From Streptomyces pactum (GTDB lineage: Bacteria; Actinomycetota; Actinomycetes; Streptomycetales; Streptomycetaceae): a DNA stretch of 64,000 bases. A model generated the notes under the pieces. That model saw only the letters and a list, made by a program, of their open reading frames with translations, was not told the origin of the DNA and searched no databases. Of this stretch, positions 41,577-49,610 are shown piece after piece; position 1 is the first letter of the stretch; every line of letters starts with the position of its first letter. Both the position numbers and the translations under genes were made by a program. The stretch lies in contig NZ_CP019724.1 of NCBI RefSeq assembly GCF_002005225.1, positions 124,001 to 188,000 on the forward strand, read 5' to 3'.

Positions 41577-41840
41577 TCAGGCGGCCTTGCGGACGATCTC
41601 GACGGCGCCGGAGTCCAGCAGGGTCCGGACGGCCGACTCCCCGCCGTCGACGTCCAGGTCCATGTCGTGGAGGCGGCCGATGACGTTCCGGACGACCTTT
41701 TCCGGCTGCGTCTTCTCGGTGCCCTCCCAGACCAGCTCCGGGAAAACGGTCAGGTAGACCTTGTCGTTTCCCTGGCTGTAGATGTTCACTTCCATGACGT
41801 CACGCAGGGCCATACGGGCTTTGTAGATCAGGTTGTTCAT
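41577..41840 (-). CDS. Small soluble protein of unknown function
   Basis: 87 residues from ATG 41840; the ribosome site is weak (GGTGG). The protein is balanced in charge, without signal or membrane segment, and not G+C-forced in composition: MNNLIYKARMALRDVMEVN, VYLTVFPELVW, VVRNVIGRLHDMDLDVDGG. It looks like a real folded alpha/beta protein, but I do not recognise the family. It is divergent from a glycosyltransferase gene and shares with it the promoter region that holds the 29-base inverted repeat. Confidence 0.7.
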   Translation of the reverse strand: MNNLIYKARMALRDVMEVNIYSQGNDKVYLTVFPELVWEGTEKTQPEKVVRNVIGRLHDMDLDVDGGESAVRTLLDSGAVEIVRKAA

Positions 41841-41951
41841 GCGTGCCACCGACTTTCGGGATCCGATTTTTCTGAGGCTTCCTGGCCACACGTACCGGTC
41901 TCATGATGGTCAGCGTCCGAGGGCTGCGCAACGAGATCGGGCGAATACCCT

Positions 41952-41980
41952 GTTCAACTGCGGGAAATCCGCGATTGAAC
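41952..41980. promoter_or_regulatory. 29-bp inverted repeat, copy 1 (GTTCAA...TTGAAC)
   Basis: Outer arms GTTCAA and TTGAAC (extendable by two bases, CTGTTCAA/TTGAACAG at 41950-41957 and 41975-41982) around an interior GC hairpin. It lies between the divergent small gene and glycosyltransferase gene. Read on the minus strand it matches the copy at 49611-49639 at 21 of 29 positions with identical length. A TTGACA -35-like box for the minus gene lies at 41991-41986, so a bound protein could cover that promoter. Confidence 0.6.
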
Positions 41981-42086
41981 AGGCTTGTCAATTGCTGGTG
42001 TTTGACAGAAAAAGGCGGCACTGAGGACCATCGGTACTGTCCGCTAATGCTGTAGGCCGCGTCCCACGAAAAGCATCCGGAGTGCC

Positions 42087-43262
42087 ATGAAAATCCTGTT
42101 CATAACCACGGGCAGCCAGGCCACCTACTATGCCGCTGCCCCGCTGGCGACGGCCGCGCGCAACGCGGGCCACCACGTCGTGCTGGCCGCCCACGAACCG
42201 TGGGTGGAGACCGCGGAGGCCATCGGCCTTCCCACGTTCTGCTTCACCGTCGACCCGATCCGGCACTTCATGCGGATCACCAACCCGGGCAAGGGCCTGC
42301 GGTTCCCCCGGGAGCTGGGCGACGAGGAGATGCTCGGACAGGGCCGCGGCTTCGCGAGGATGGGCCTGGCCGGGGTCCGGTCCCTGCTGGAGCTGGCCAG
42401 GGACTGGACCCCGGACGTGGTCGTGGGCAGCTCGCAGAGTTACGCCGCGATGCTGCTCGCCGCCCACCTGAAGGTCCCGTACGTGCGCCACATCGAGTAC
42501 CTGGGCATTCCGCTCACCGGCATCGACCCGGGCGCCGAGCAGGAGCTGCGCCCCGAGATGGAGCGGCTGGGCGTGGACGGGCTCCTCAAGCCCGACCTGC
42601 TCCTGGACTCGACGCCGCCGTCGCTGCGGCCGTCCCACGACCCGGCCGCGCAGCCGATGCGCTGGATCCCCAGCAACCCGCAGCGCCGGCTGGAGCGCTG
42701 GATGTACACCCGCCCCGAGGGGCGCCGGCGGGTGGTGATCACCTCCGGTTTCCGCAGCCTGATGTTCCGGGACCCGGGCTGGTCCATGCCGCTGCTGGTC
42801 AGGGAGCTGGACAAGCTGGGCGCCGAGACGCTGATCGCGTCGAACCCCGGCGCCGTCGAGCGGTTCGGCTCCGAGCTGGGCGACGCGCGCGTCGGCTGGA
42901 TCCCGATCGACGTCACCGCCGCCACCTGTGACCTGGCGGTCCACCACGGCGGGGCGACCACCGCGACGACCCTCATGGCCAACGGCGTGCCGCAGTTGGT
43001 CATCCCGGAGAACCCGCCGGAGTTCCCGCCGAACTACCACCGGGAGGCCATCGCCAAGGCCATCACCGGCTTCGGTGCCGGCAAGACGCTGTGGCCGCAG
43101 GCGCAGGAGCCCGACAGGGCTCCGGGCGAAGTGATCGCCGAGGCCTGCCGGGAACTGCTGGAGAACCCGAGCTACACCGAGCGGACGCAGTTCCTCGCCA
43201 AGGAGATCGCGACGCTTCCCGCCCCCGCCGAGATCGTGCCCAAGCTGGAGGCGCTGGCCTGA
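42087..43262 (+). CDS. GT1-family glycosyltransferase
   Basis: 391 residues, GT-B fold, macrolide/aromatic-polyketide type. The N-terminus MKILFITTGSQATYYAAAPL forms the acceptor domain, and the C-terminal nucleotide-sugar site contains CDLAVHHGGATTATTLMANGVPQLVIP. ATG 42087 follows CGGAG. Such enzymes transfer deoxysugars from dTDP donors to hydroxyls or carbons of polyketides. It is paralogous to the minus-strand gene at 43.4 kb, and the two together with dTDP-sugar genes suggest at least two sugar additions or a disaccharide. Acceptor unknown. Confidence 0.93.
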   Translation: MKILFITTGSQATYYAAAPLATAARNAGHHVVLAAHEPWVETAEAIGLPTFCFTVDPIRHFMRITNPGKGLRFPRELGDEEMLGQGRGFARMGLAGVRSLLELARDWTPDVVVGSSQSYAAMLLAAHLKVPYVRHIEYLGIPLTGIDPGAEQELRPEMERLGVDGLLKPDLLLDSTPPSLRPSHDPAAQPMRWIPSNPQRRLERWMYTRPEGRRRVVITSGFRSLMFRDPGWSMPLLVRELDKLGAETLIASNPGAVERFGSELGDARVGWIPIDVTAATCDLAVHHGGATTATTLMANGVPQLVIPENPPEFPPNYHREAIAKAITGFGAGKTLWPQAQEPDRAPGEVIAEACRELLENPSYTERTQFLAKEIATLPAPAEIVPKLEALA

Positions 43263-43299
43263 CGGCCGGCGCGGCGCCCTCTCCCCCTCTCCCCCGGGG

Positions 43300-43365
43300 G
43301 GCAGCGCGAGTCGCCCTGGGACCACGGAGCACCTCTCCGCCGGTCTCAGGGCGACTCGCGCTGCC
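43300..43365. terminator. Strong bidirectional hairpin between convergent glycosyltransferases
   Basis: Perfect 19-base arms (43300-43318 and 43347-43365; first arm begins GGCAGCGCGAGTCGC) with a 28-base loop, between the stops of two convergent genes. Length and perfection make it a confident bidirectional terminator. Confidence 0.8.
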
Positions 43366-43390
43366 GCCGGGCCGGGTCCGGCGCGGCCGG

Positions 43391-44467
43391 TCAGCGGGCG
43401 GCGAGGGCCTCGATCTCGCGCAGCACCTGGTCCGGGGTCGGCAGCGCGGCGGTCTCGGCGGCGAGGGCGCGGGTGCGCTCGGCGTACCGCGGGTCGGCGA
43501 GGATCTCCCGGCAGGCCGCGACGATCACCTCGTCCGGGTCCTGTCCCTCCTGCGGCCGGTGCCGGTCCACCGTCACGGCGGCGCCGAAGCCGCTGACGGC
43601 CTCCGCGACGGCCTTGCCGTAGCCGTTGTCGGGGAGGATCAACTGGGGCACGCCCGCGTTGACCAGGGTCATGGCCGTGGTGGCACCGCCGTGGTGGACC
43701 GCCAGGTCACAGGTAGGGGCGACGACGTCCAGGGGGATCCAGCCGATGCGTACGTCGCCCAGGTCCGCGCCGTAGCGCTCGGCGGCCTCGGGCAGCGCCG
43801 CGATCAGCACCTCGGCTCCCGCCCCGGTCAGCCCGTCCACCAGCCTGCGCAGCGAACTGCCGGGGGTCTCGAGCATCAGGTTGCGGGTGCCCGCGGTGAT
43901 CAGTACCCGGCGGCGGCCCTCGGGGCGGGTGTACATCCACGGCTCGATCCGGCGCTGGCTCACCCGGGGGACCCAGCGCATCGCCCGTCCGGCGGGGGTG
44001 CCGGGCGGGCGCAGGGACGGCGGGCACAGGTCGATGAAGAGGTCGGGCGCCGGCAGTTCGGTCAGCCCGAGGCGCTCGAGCTGCGGCCGGAGTTCCGCCA
44101 CCGCCGTGCGGTCGCGGCGTGCCATCGGGGCGATGTGCCAGATGTGGCGGACGTAGGGGACCTTGAGCCGGGCGGCGAGCACCCGGGGGACGTGGGACAG
44201 GCCGCCGACGACCAGGTCGGGGCTCCACTGCCGGGTCAGGTCCAGCAGGGCGTCGATCCGGACGGCGGCCGTCGTGGCGTCCTGGCCGTGGCGCATGCGC
44301 TCGGGGGTGATGCAGACCGCGGGAAGCCCGACGGACTGCGCGGCCCGCATCAGCGGTTCGTCGGCGGCCAGCAGGATCTCGTGGCCGGCGTTGCGGGCGG
44401 CGGCGGCGAGGGGGGCGACGCCGAAGACGGCCGCCTGGCTGCCGCCGACGGTGAACAGTATTTTCAT
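43391..44467 (-). CDS. GT1-family glycosyltransferase
   Basis: 358 residues from ATG 44467. N-terminus MKILFTVGGSQAAVFGVAPLA; donor-binding region CDLAVHHGGATTAMTLVNAGVPQLILP. Closely related in layout to the plus-strand paralogue (shared MYTRPEGRRRV and IGWIPLDV segments) but about 30 residues shorter. It follows the thymidylyltransferase gene on the same strand after 56 bases, so the two are probably co-transcribed. Likely adds a dTDP-deoxysugar made by the neighbouring genes; order of action cannot be read from sequence. Confidence 0.93.
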   Translation of the reverse strand: MKILFTVGGSQAAVFGVAPLAAAARNAGHEILLAADEPLMRAAQSVGLPAVCITPERMRHGQDATTAAVRIDALLDLTRQWSPDLVVGGLSHVPRVLAARLKVPYVRHIWHIAPMARRDRTAVAELRPQLERLGLTELPAPDLFIDLCPPSLRPPGTPAGRAMRWVPRVSQRRIEPWMYTRPEGRRRVLITAGTRNLMLETPGSSLRRLVDGLTGAGAEVLIAALPEAAERYGADLGDVRIGWIPLDVVAPTCDLAVHHGGATTAMTLVNAGVPQLILPDNGYGKAVAEAVSGFGAAVTVDRHRPQEGQDPDEVIVAACREILADPRYAERTRALAAETAALPTPDQVLREIEALAAR

Positions 44468-44523
44468 GGCTGTCGCACTTCTTCCGTTGGGGGATGCGGG
44501 GACCGCGCGGATGCGGCGCGGGA

Positions 44524-45393
44524 TCAGCCGGCCTGGGCCATTTCCATGACGTAGCGGCCGTAGGAGGAGTTCGCGAGGCGGCTGCCGAGCCGGTAGCAGG
44601 ACTCCTGGTCGATGTAGCCCATGCGCCAGGCGATCTCCTCGAGGCAGGCGATGCGCACGCCCTGGCGGTGTTCCAGGACCTGGACGTAGTCCCCGGCCTC
44701 CATGAGCGCGTCGTGGGTTCCGGTGTCCAGCCAGACGAATCCGCGGCCGAGCGGGACCAGCCTGGCCTCGCCGCGTTCCAGGTAGACGCGGTTGAGGTCG
44801 GTGATCTCCAGCTCGCCGCGTTCCGAGGGCCGCAGTTTCCGGGCGATGTCCACGACCTGGTTGTCGTAGAGGTACAGCCCGGTGATCGCCATGTTGGTCT
44901 GCGGGTTGGCGGGCTTCTCCTCGAGGGCGACGAGCCTGCCCTGCTCGTCGAGGGTGCCGACGCCGTAGCGCTCCGGGTCGCGCACCGGGTAGCCGAACAG
45001 GACGCAGCCCTCGATGTCCTGCGCGGCCCTTTGGATCATGGGCCCGAACTCGTACCCGTGGAAGATGTTGTCGCCCAGCACCAGGGCGACGGAGTCGTCC
45101 CCGATGTGGTCCGCGCAGACCAGGAACGCGTCGGCGAGCCCGCGGGGCTTGTCCTGCTCCGCGTAGGTCAGGGTGATGCCCAGCCAGGAGCCGTCGCCCA
45201 GCAGTCGCCGGAACATCTCCGAGTCCTCGGGCGTGGTGATGATCTCTATTTCGGTGACCCCCGCCAGCATCAGGGCCGACAGCGGGTAGTAAATCATCGG
45301 CTTGTCGTAGACCGGGAGCATTTGCTTCGAGACTCCGAGAGTGATCGGATGGAGCCTCGTGCCATTGCCGCCGGCCAGGATGATGCCCTTCAC
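44524..45393 (-). CDS. rmlA: Glucose-1-phosphate thymidylyltransferase
   Basis: 289 residues from GTG 45393 behind GAGGAGG. The nucleotide loop is LAGGNGTRLHPITLGVSKQMLPVYDKPMI, followed by GDNIFHG and EEKP motifs. It makes dTDP-glucose from glucose-1-phosphate and dTTP, the first step of all dTDP-deoxysugars. The obligate next enzyme, dTDP-glucose 4,6-dehydratase, is not in the window and must be supplied from elsewhere. Confidence 0.97.
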   Translation of the reverse strand: MKGIILAGGNGTRLHPITLGVSKQMLPVYDKPMIYYPLSALMLAGVTEIEIITTPEDSEMFRRLLGDGSWLGITLTYAEQDKPRGLADAFLVCADHIGDDSVALVLGDNIFHGYEFGPMIQRAAQDIEGCVLFGYPVRDPERYGVGTLDEQGRLVALEEKPANPQTNMAITGLYLYDNQVVDIARKLRPSERGELEITDLNRVYLERGEARLVPLGRGFVWLDTGTHDALMEAGDYVQVLEHRQGVRIACLEEIAWRMGYIDQESCYRLGSRLANSSYGRYVMEMAQAG

Positions 45394-45582
45394 CGTGGCG
45401 CCTCCTCAGTAACTTCGTGCCAATTGGGCGTGCCCGCACTTTATCGGTGGCCGGCTCCCGCCCGAAAGTTTTCCCGCGGCCACCTGAATTGCGTTCCTGT
45501 TGACAGGAGCGGGTCTGCTTACTCAGGCTGGCGGCATACCGGTTCAGGCATGCGCATTTACTGTCGTCGTTTAGGTGGACCT
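45394..45582. promoter_or_regulatory. Divergent promoter region, thymidylyltransferase / ketoreductase
   Basis: 190 bases between divergent sugar genes. On the plus strand a perfect TTGACA lies at 45500-45505; a matching -10 is not clear. On the minus strand GATAAA near 45446 could serve as a -10 ahead of the GAGGAGG site of the thymidylyltransferase. No further structure was seen. Confidence 0.35.
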
Positions 45583-46596
45583 GTGGAAATCGAAGATCTG
45601 ACGCCCGTTCTCGAATCCGAGCAGAGGGCCGGTATCGGCATCATCGGGTGCGCCGACATCGCCGTGCGGCGGGCCCTGCCCGCGGTCCACCGGTCACCGT
45701 TTCGGCTGGTGGCGGTCGCGAGCCGGTCCCGAAAGAAGGCCGAGGACGTCGCGGCCACCGCCGGCTGCGCGGCCGTCGAGGGTTACGAGCGGCTGCTGGA
45801 ACTGCCCGGCGTCGACGCGGTCTACATCCCGCTGCCGAACAGCGAGCACGCCACGTGGGCGCGGCGGGCGCTGGAGGCGGGCAAGCACGTCCTGCTGGAG
45901 AAGCCCGCGGTGCCCGCCGAGGACAGTGCCCGGGATCTCGTCGCGCTCGCCGAGGAGCGCGCACTGGTCGTCATGGAGAACTTCGCGTTCCTCCGGCACC
46001 CCCAGCACGAGCAGGCGCAGTCCCTGGTGGCCGACGGGGCGATCGGGGAACTGCGGGCCTACAACGGCGCGTTCGGCATTCCGCCGACCGACCCGCGCGG
46101 GATCAAGTACCAGGCGGACCTCGGCGGCGGGGCGCTGTGGGAGGTCGGCTGCTATCCGGTGCGCGCCGCCCAGGAGTACCTCGGGCCGTCGGCGCGGGTC
46201 CTGGGGGCCGGCCTGAAGTTCGACCCGGACCTCGGCGTGGACGTCTCCGGGGTGGCGCTGCTGGGCGACGACGGCGGCGTCACCGCCCACTGCTCCTTCG
46301 GTCTGTCCCACGGCTACCGGTCGACGTACGACCTGTGGGGAAGCGAGGGGCGGCTGGTTCTGGAATGGGCGTTCACGCCCTCGCACAGCGCCCGTCCGGT
46401 GCTGCGCCTGCAGCAGAAGGACCGTGAGACGCGGATCGTCGCTCCGGCGTCGGACCAGTTCCTCGGCGTGTTCACCGCGTTCCACGACGCCGTGCGCGAT
46501 CCGGCGGCGCGGGCGGGGCACCACCGCGACCTGGTGCGGCAGGCGGGGCTGATGGCCCGCATCCGCGCGCACGCCCTCGGTGAGGAGCCCCGGTGA
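45583..46596 (+). CDS. Gfo/Idh/MocA oxidoreductase, probable dTDP-sugar 3-ketoreductase
   Basis: 337 residues from GTG 45583 (TTTAGGTGGA four bases upstream). An in-frame ATG at 45550 is possible but would place a rare TTA codon at position 8. The Rossmann motif is GIGIIGCADIA, the catalytic Lys is in LLEKPAVP and the Tyr in WEVGCYPV. The family reduces C-3 keto groups of 2,6-dideoxysugar intermediates (KijD10, UrdT type). It points to a 2,6-dideoxyhexose, although the matching 2,3-dehydratase is not in the window. It is divergent from the thymidylyltransferase and convergent with the epimerase. Confidence 0.87.
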   Translation: MEIEDLTPVLESEQRAGIGIIGCADIAVRRALPAVHRSPFRLVAVASRSRKKAEDVAATAGCAAVEGYERLLELPGVDAVYIPLPNSEHATWARRALEAGKHVLLEKPAVPAEDSARDLVALAEERALVVMENFAFLRHPQHEQAQSLVADGAIGELRAYNGAFGIPPTDPRGIKYQADLGGGALWEVGCYPVRAAQEYLGPSARVLGAGLKFDPDLGVDVSGVALLGDDGGVTAHCSFGLSHGYRSTYDLWGSEGRLVLEWAFTPSHSARPVLRLQQKDRETRIVAPASDQFLGVFTAFHDAVRDPAARAGHHRDLVRQAGLMARIRAHALGEEPR

Positions 46597-46629
46597 GCGG
46601 GGGTCGAGGCCTCGCGGGCCGCCGGGACA

Positions 46630-46677
46630 GTGAGCGGCGGCGGCCGGCGCCCGTGGGCGCGGGCCGCCGCAGCTCAC
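46630..46677. terminator. GC-rich hairpin between convergent sugar genes
   Basis: Outer GTGAGC/GCTCAC pair flanking a GCGGCGGCC/GGCCGCCGC stem, centred near 46653, between the ketoreductase and epimerase stops. Likely bidirectional terminator. Confidence 0.6.
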
Positions 46678-46680
46678 GGG

Positions 46681-47286
46681 CTATCGTCCGGTCCGTGCCG
46701 TGAGCCGACGCGGGGGGCACTGGTCGTAGGTGGGCAGCAGGCCCGCGGCCGCCGCCTCGGCGAGGGTGGGCGCCGCGGCGTCCTTGTCCGAGCGGATCGG
46801 CGGCTCCTTCAGGTCCCAGGGCAGGGCGAGAGCCGGGTCGAGGGCGTCGACGTCGATCATCGTCCCCGGCACGTACTCCTGCGAGCACAGGTAGCTCATG
46901 CACGTGTCGTCGGTGAGGGCGAGAAAGGCGTGCCCGACGCCGTCGGGCAGGTACACGGCCGTCCCCGTCCGCGGGCTCTGGTGGGTGACGTCGTAGTGGC
47001 CGAACGTCGGCGACCCCACCCGCAGGTCGACGGCGATGTCGAGGGCGGCGCCCCGCACGCAGGTGACGAACTTCGCCTGGCCGGGCGGGAGGGTCGTGCC
47101 GTGGACACCGCGCAGGGTGTTGCGCCGGGACACCGAGTAGTTGACCTGGCGGACGGTGAACTCCCAGCCGCTGTGGGCCAGCAGGGAGCCGGCCCGCACG
47201 GATTCGAAGAAGTGGCCGCGCCGGTCGCTCAGCGGCTCGGGTTCGACGCGGTACGCGCCGGGGACCGTCATTTCCGTTATCAGCAC
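46681..47286 (-). CDS. dTDP-4-keto-6-deoxyglucose epimerase (3,5- or 5-)
   Basis: 201 residues from GTG 47286 (GAGGAG 6 bases before). RmlC-type cupin: RRGHFFES near the start, the catalytic base in TLRGVHGT, the Asp partner in ALDIAVDLRVGSPTFG and the Tyr region in SYLCSQEYVPG. It epimerises the 4-keto-6-deoxy sugar at C-5, or at C-3 and C-5, giving an L-configured deoxysugar. The sequence alone does not separate 3,5- from mono-epimerases. It is the last gene of the O-methyltransferase operon, 18 bases after the sulfotransferase. Confidence 0.92.
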   Translation of the reverse strand: MLITEMTVPGAYRVEPEPLSDRRGHFFESVRAGSLLAHSGWEFTVRQVNYSVSRRNTLRGVHGTTLPPGQAKFVTCVRGAALDIAVDLRVGSPTFGHYDVTHQSPRTGTAVYLPDGVGHAFLALTDDTCMSYLCSQEYVPGTMIDVDALDPALALPWDLKEPPIRSDKDAAAPTLAEAAAAGLLPTYDQCPPRRLTARTGR

Positions 47287-47304
47287 CGAAGGCTCCTCGC
47301 CGGC

Positions 47305-47967
47305 TCAGCCGGTGGCCGCCGCGGCGGCTTGGGCCGCCCTGGCGACCCGCTGCCGCATGGACGCGGTGTCGTTGGTCCGCGGGAACTCCTCCCGCGGGGC
47401 GTCGGCCCCCAGGAAGTCGCACAGCGGCTCCCAGCCCTGCCGCACGTCGTAGACGAGGACGTTGTCCGCGCCCAGGGTGCGCACCACCTCCTCGTTGTGC
47501 CGGTGGTAGACCTCGATGGCGTGGTCCTTGTCGCGGAACCGGCCGCCGAACAGGCCGTCCCAGATCATGGTGTTGGTGATCCGGAACAGCCTGGCCTGCG
47601 GGCTGCCGGGCTCGGGCGGGTGCGCCATGCTGCGCAGGGCGAACTGGTACAGCGTGTCGTGCGTACTGCGGTACCAGCTCTCGGCGTCACGCACCGTCAG
47701 GATCACCTTGGCGTCGGGGAACGCCTCGCCGATCTGCCGGTAGTACACGGCGCAGGGGCCGTCCACGGCGCAGTGGTAGCCGTCGAAGACGGCCCCCCAG
47801 TCGGGGCTGTGGCCGTCGCAGACGATCCCCTCCCACCGCTTCAGCCGTGCCGTGTCGCCGACGATATCGAACATGTGGAAGCAGGGGCCGAGACCGAGCC
47901 GGTCCAGGGCCGCCTTCAGTGAGGTCGTGCCGGTCCTGCCCAGTCCGGCGTTGATGAGCTTCAGCAC
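47305..47967 (-). CDS. PAPS-dependent sulfotransferase
   Basis: 220 residues from GTG 47967 (AGGGAG upstream). The 5'-phosphosulfate loop is GLGRTGTTSLKAAL (residues 8-21) and the 3'-phosphate motif ILTVRDAESWYRS (about 88-100), both intact. It transfers a sulfuryl group from PAPS to a hydroxyl. It sits in one operon with an O-methyltransferase and a sugar epimerase, so the acceptor is probably the aglycone phenol or a deoxysugar hydroxyl. The cysC-D-N set 13 kb away can supply PAPS. This predicts a sulfated final product or intermediate. Confidence 0.92.
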   Translation of the reverse strand: MLKLINAGLGRTGTTSLKAALDRLGLGPCFHMFDIVGDTARLKRWEGIVCDGHSPDWGAVFDGYHCAVDGPCAVYYRQIGEAFPDAKVILTVRDAESWYRSTHDTLYQFALRSMAHPPEPGSPQARLFRITNTMIWDGLFGGRFRDKDHAIEVYHRHNEEVVRTLGADNVLVYDVRQGWEPLCDFLGADAPREEFPRTNDTASMRQRVARAAQAAAAATG

Positions 47968-47984
47968 AGTGCCGTCTCCCTTCC

Positions 47985-48431
47985 TCAGCGCCAGGCCGCG
48001 GCTTCCTGGCGGGTGGCGACGTTCACCCGGTTCCAGAAGTTGACCAGGCCGATGTGCATGACCAGCGCGCCGAGCTGCTCGGCGGTGTAGTACTCGGCGG
48101 ACTTCTCCCAGATCTCGTCCGACGCCATGTCCTGCGGGTCGGTCATCAGCGTGACGGCCTCGGCCATCTCCAGCGCGGCGCGCTCGGCGTCGTCGAAGCA
48201 GCTCTCGCCGCGCCAGCCGGCCACCCGCGGCAGGCGGGCGTCCGCCTTGGCCGCCTCCCCGGGGTCGTCCGGGAAGGTGTACGCGCGGCCGTTGATCTCG
48301 CTGACGCGCAGCCGGACGAGGTCGAGGGTGGTCTGCGGTACGCCCACCTTGCCGATGACCTCGGTCAGGTCGAGCAGGGGCTGCAGGGCGCCGGGAACGA
48401 CCAGGGAGGGGTTGTCCATCCGTGGAGTCAT
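47985..48431 (-). CDS. Carboxymuconolactone decarboxylase-like protein lacking CxxC
   Basis: 148 residues from ATG 48431 (AGGAGA upstream). The fold is that of AhpD/carboxymuconolactone decarboxylase (VRLRVSEING..., AEAVTLMTD, GALVMHIGLVNFWNRVNVAT). The redox CxxC that normally follows ING is RxxT here (INGRAYTFP), so peroxidase activity is not expected. It may be a cofactor-free enzyme or cyclase/decarboxylase-like helper. It lies between the O-methyltransferase and the sulfotransferase in one operon. Confidence 0.85.
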   Translation of the reverse strand: MTPRMDNPSLVVPGALQPLLDLTEVIGKVGVPQTTLDLVRLRVSEINGRAYTFPDDPGEAAKADARLPRVAGWRGESCFDDAERAALEMAEAVTLMTDPQDMASDEIWEKSAEYYTAEQLGALVMHIGLVNFWNRVNVATRQEAAAWR

Positions 48432-48483
48432 CGGGTCTTCTCCTGTGCGGTATGCGTGGATGAGTCGGTTGCGTGGGGCGGCC

Positions 48484-49512
48484 TCAGACCGGGATGCCCT
48501 CGATGACCGAGACCGGCGCGCTGGTGGCAACGACCCCGGTCAGTTCGAAGCCGGCCTTGGCGAACAGTTCGGCGTACTCGGCGCGGGTGCGCTCCCGGGC
48601 ACCGAGCATCAGCATCAGCCAGAGGTCGATGGTGTGGCCGAGGTGCTTCTCGTTGTTCTCCGGGAGCACGTACTCGACGACGAGCAGCCTGCCGCCCGGG
48701 GCGATCGCCTCGCGCGCGTTGCGCAGGGCCGTGACGGCGTCGGCCTCGTGGAAGTCGTGGATGATGTGCTTGAACACGTAGGCGTCGGCGCCCGCGGGCA
48801 GTTGGCCGAGGTAGCCGCCGTGGGCGATGGTGAGCCGGTCCGCGACTCCGGCCGCCTCGAAGAGCGCCGGCGAGTCCACGGTGGCGACCTCGGAGTCGTA
48901 CAGCACGCCCTTGACGTCCGGCGCCTGCTTGAGGATGCCCGCCAGGAGGTTGCCGCGGCCGGCGATGACGTCCACGACGGTGCCGAACCGGGAGAAGTCG
49001 TAGGCGGCCAGGATCGGGTCGGTCTCCGAGGCCGAGAGTTCGCCGAACGCCTGGAAGAACACCCGCGCGTAGCCGGGGTTGGCGTGGAAGAAGTCCAGCG
49101 CGCCGGTGCCGCGCAGCTTGGGCAGGTTGGCCTCGCCGGTCTCCACGGTGGCGGACAGGTGGCCCCATTCCTCCCACAGTGTGGGGTGGTTCATCAGCAG
49201 GGCGAAGCCGCGCATCGAGTCCGGTGCGTCCTCGCGGAGCTTGTCGGACAGCGGGGTGTGCTCGTAGCGGCCGTCCGCACGGACGGCGAACACCTTGTGG
49301 CCGGCGAGCGCGCGCAGGACGCGGTGGGTCGCGCCGGGGTCGGAGCCGACCCGTGCCGCGATGTCCCCGGCGGACAGCGGGCCGTCGGCCAGCACGTCCG
49401 CGATGCCGAGCCTGGCCGCGACGGAGATCGCCTGGGTGATCACCGCGCCCTGGATGAGATGGAGCAGTGAGTACGAGTCGGACTGGTCACGAACCTCGGG
49501 CAGCACGGACAT
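48484..49512 (-). CDS. SAM-dependent O-methyltransferase, DnrK/TcmN-type
   Basis: 342 residues from ATG 49512 (a GGAAAGG purine tract just upstream). An N-terminal winged-helix dimerisation domain (AISVAARLGIADVLADG, THRVLRALAGHKVF) is followed by the catalytic domain with FKHIIHDFHEADAVTALRN, which holds the catalytic His. The SAM loop reads VVDVIAGRGN, where the family has DVGGGxG; two glycines are changed to Ile-Ala. The enzyme probably still binds SAM, but this deserves a check. Family members methylate phenols or carboxyls of aromatic polyketides. First gene of an operon with the decarboxylase-like protein, sulfotransferase and epimerase. Confidence 0.92.
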   Translation of the reverse strand: MSVLPEVRDQSDSYSLLHLIQGAVITQAISVAARLGIADVLADGPLSAGDIAARVGSDPGATHRVLRALAGHKVFAVRADGRYEHTPLSDKLREDAPDSMRGFALLMNHPTLWEEWGHLSATVETGEANLPKLRGTGALDFFHANPGYARVFFQAFGELSASETDPILAAYDFSRFGTVVDVIAGRGNLLAGILKQAPDVKGVLYDSEVATVDSPALFEAAGVADRLTIAHGGYLGQLPAGADAYVFKHIIHDFHEADAVTALRNAREAIAPGGRLLVVEYVLPENNEKHLGHTIDLWLMLMLGARERTRAEYAELFAKAGFELTGVVATSAPVSVIEGIPV

Positions 49513-49610
49513 GCCTTTCCTTTCGGAGCGCCTCTTCTCGCGGATTCCAGACGATAGGTCGGCGCTTTGGAAAACCGCAACCTCGGCATTCACGCAATTG
49601 CCTGCAGGGC

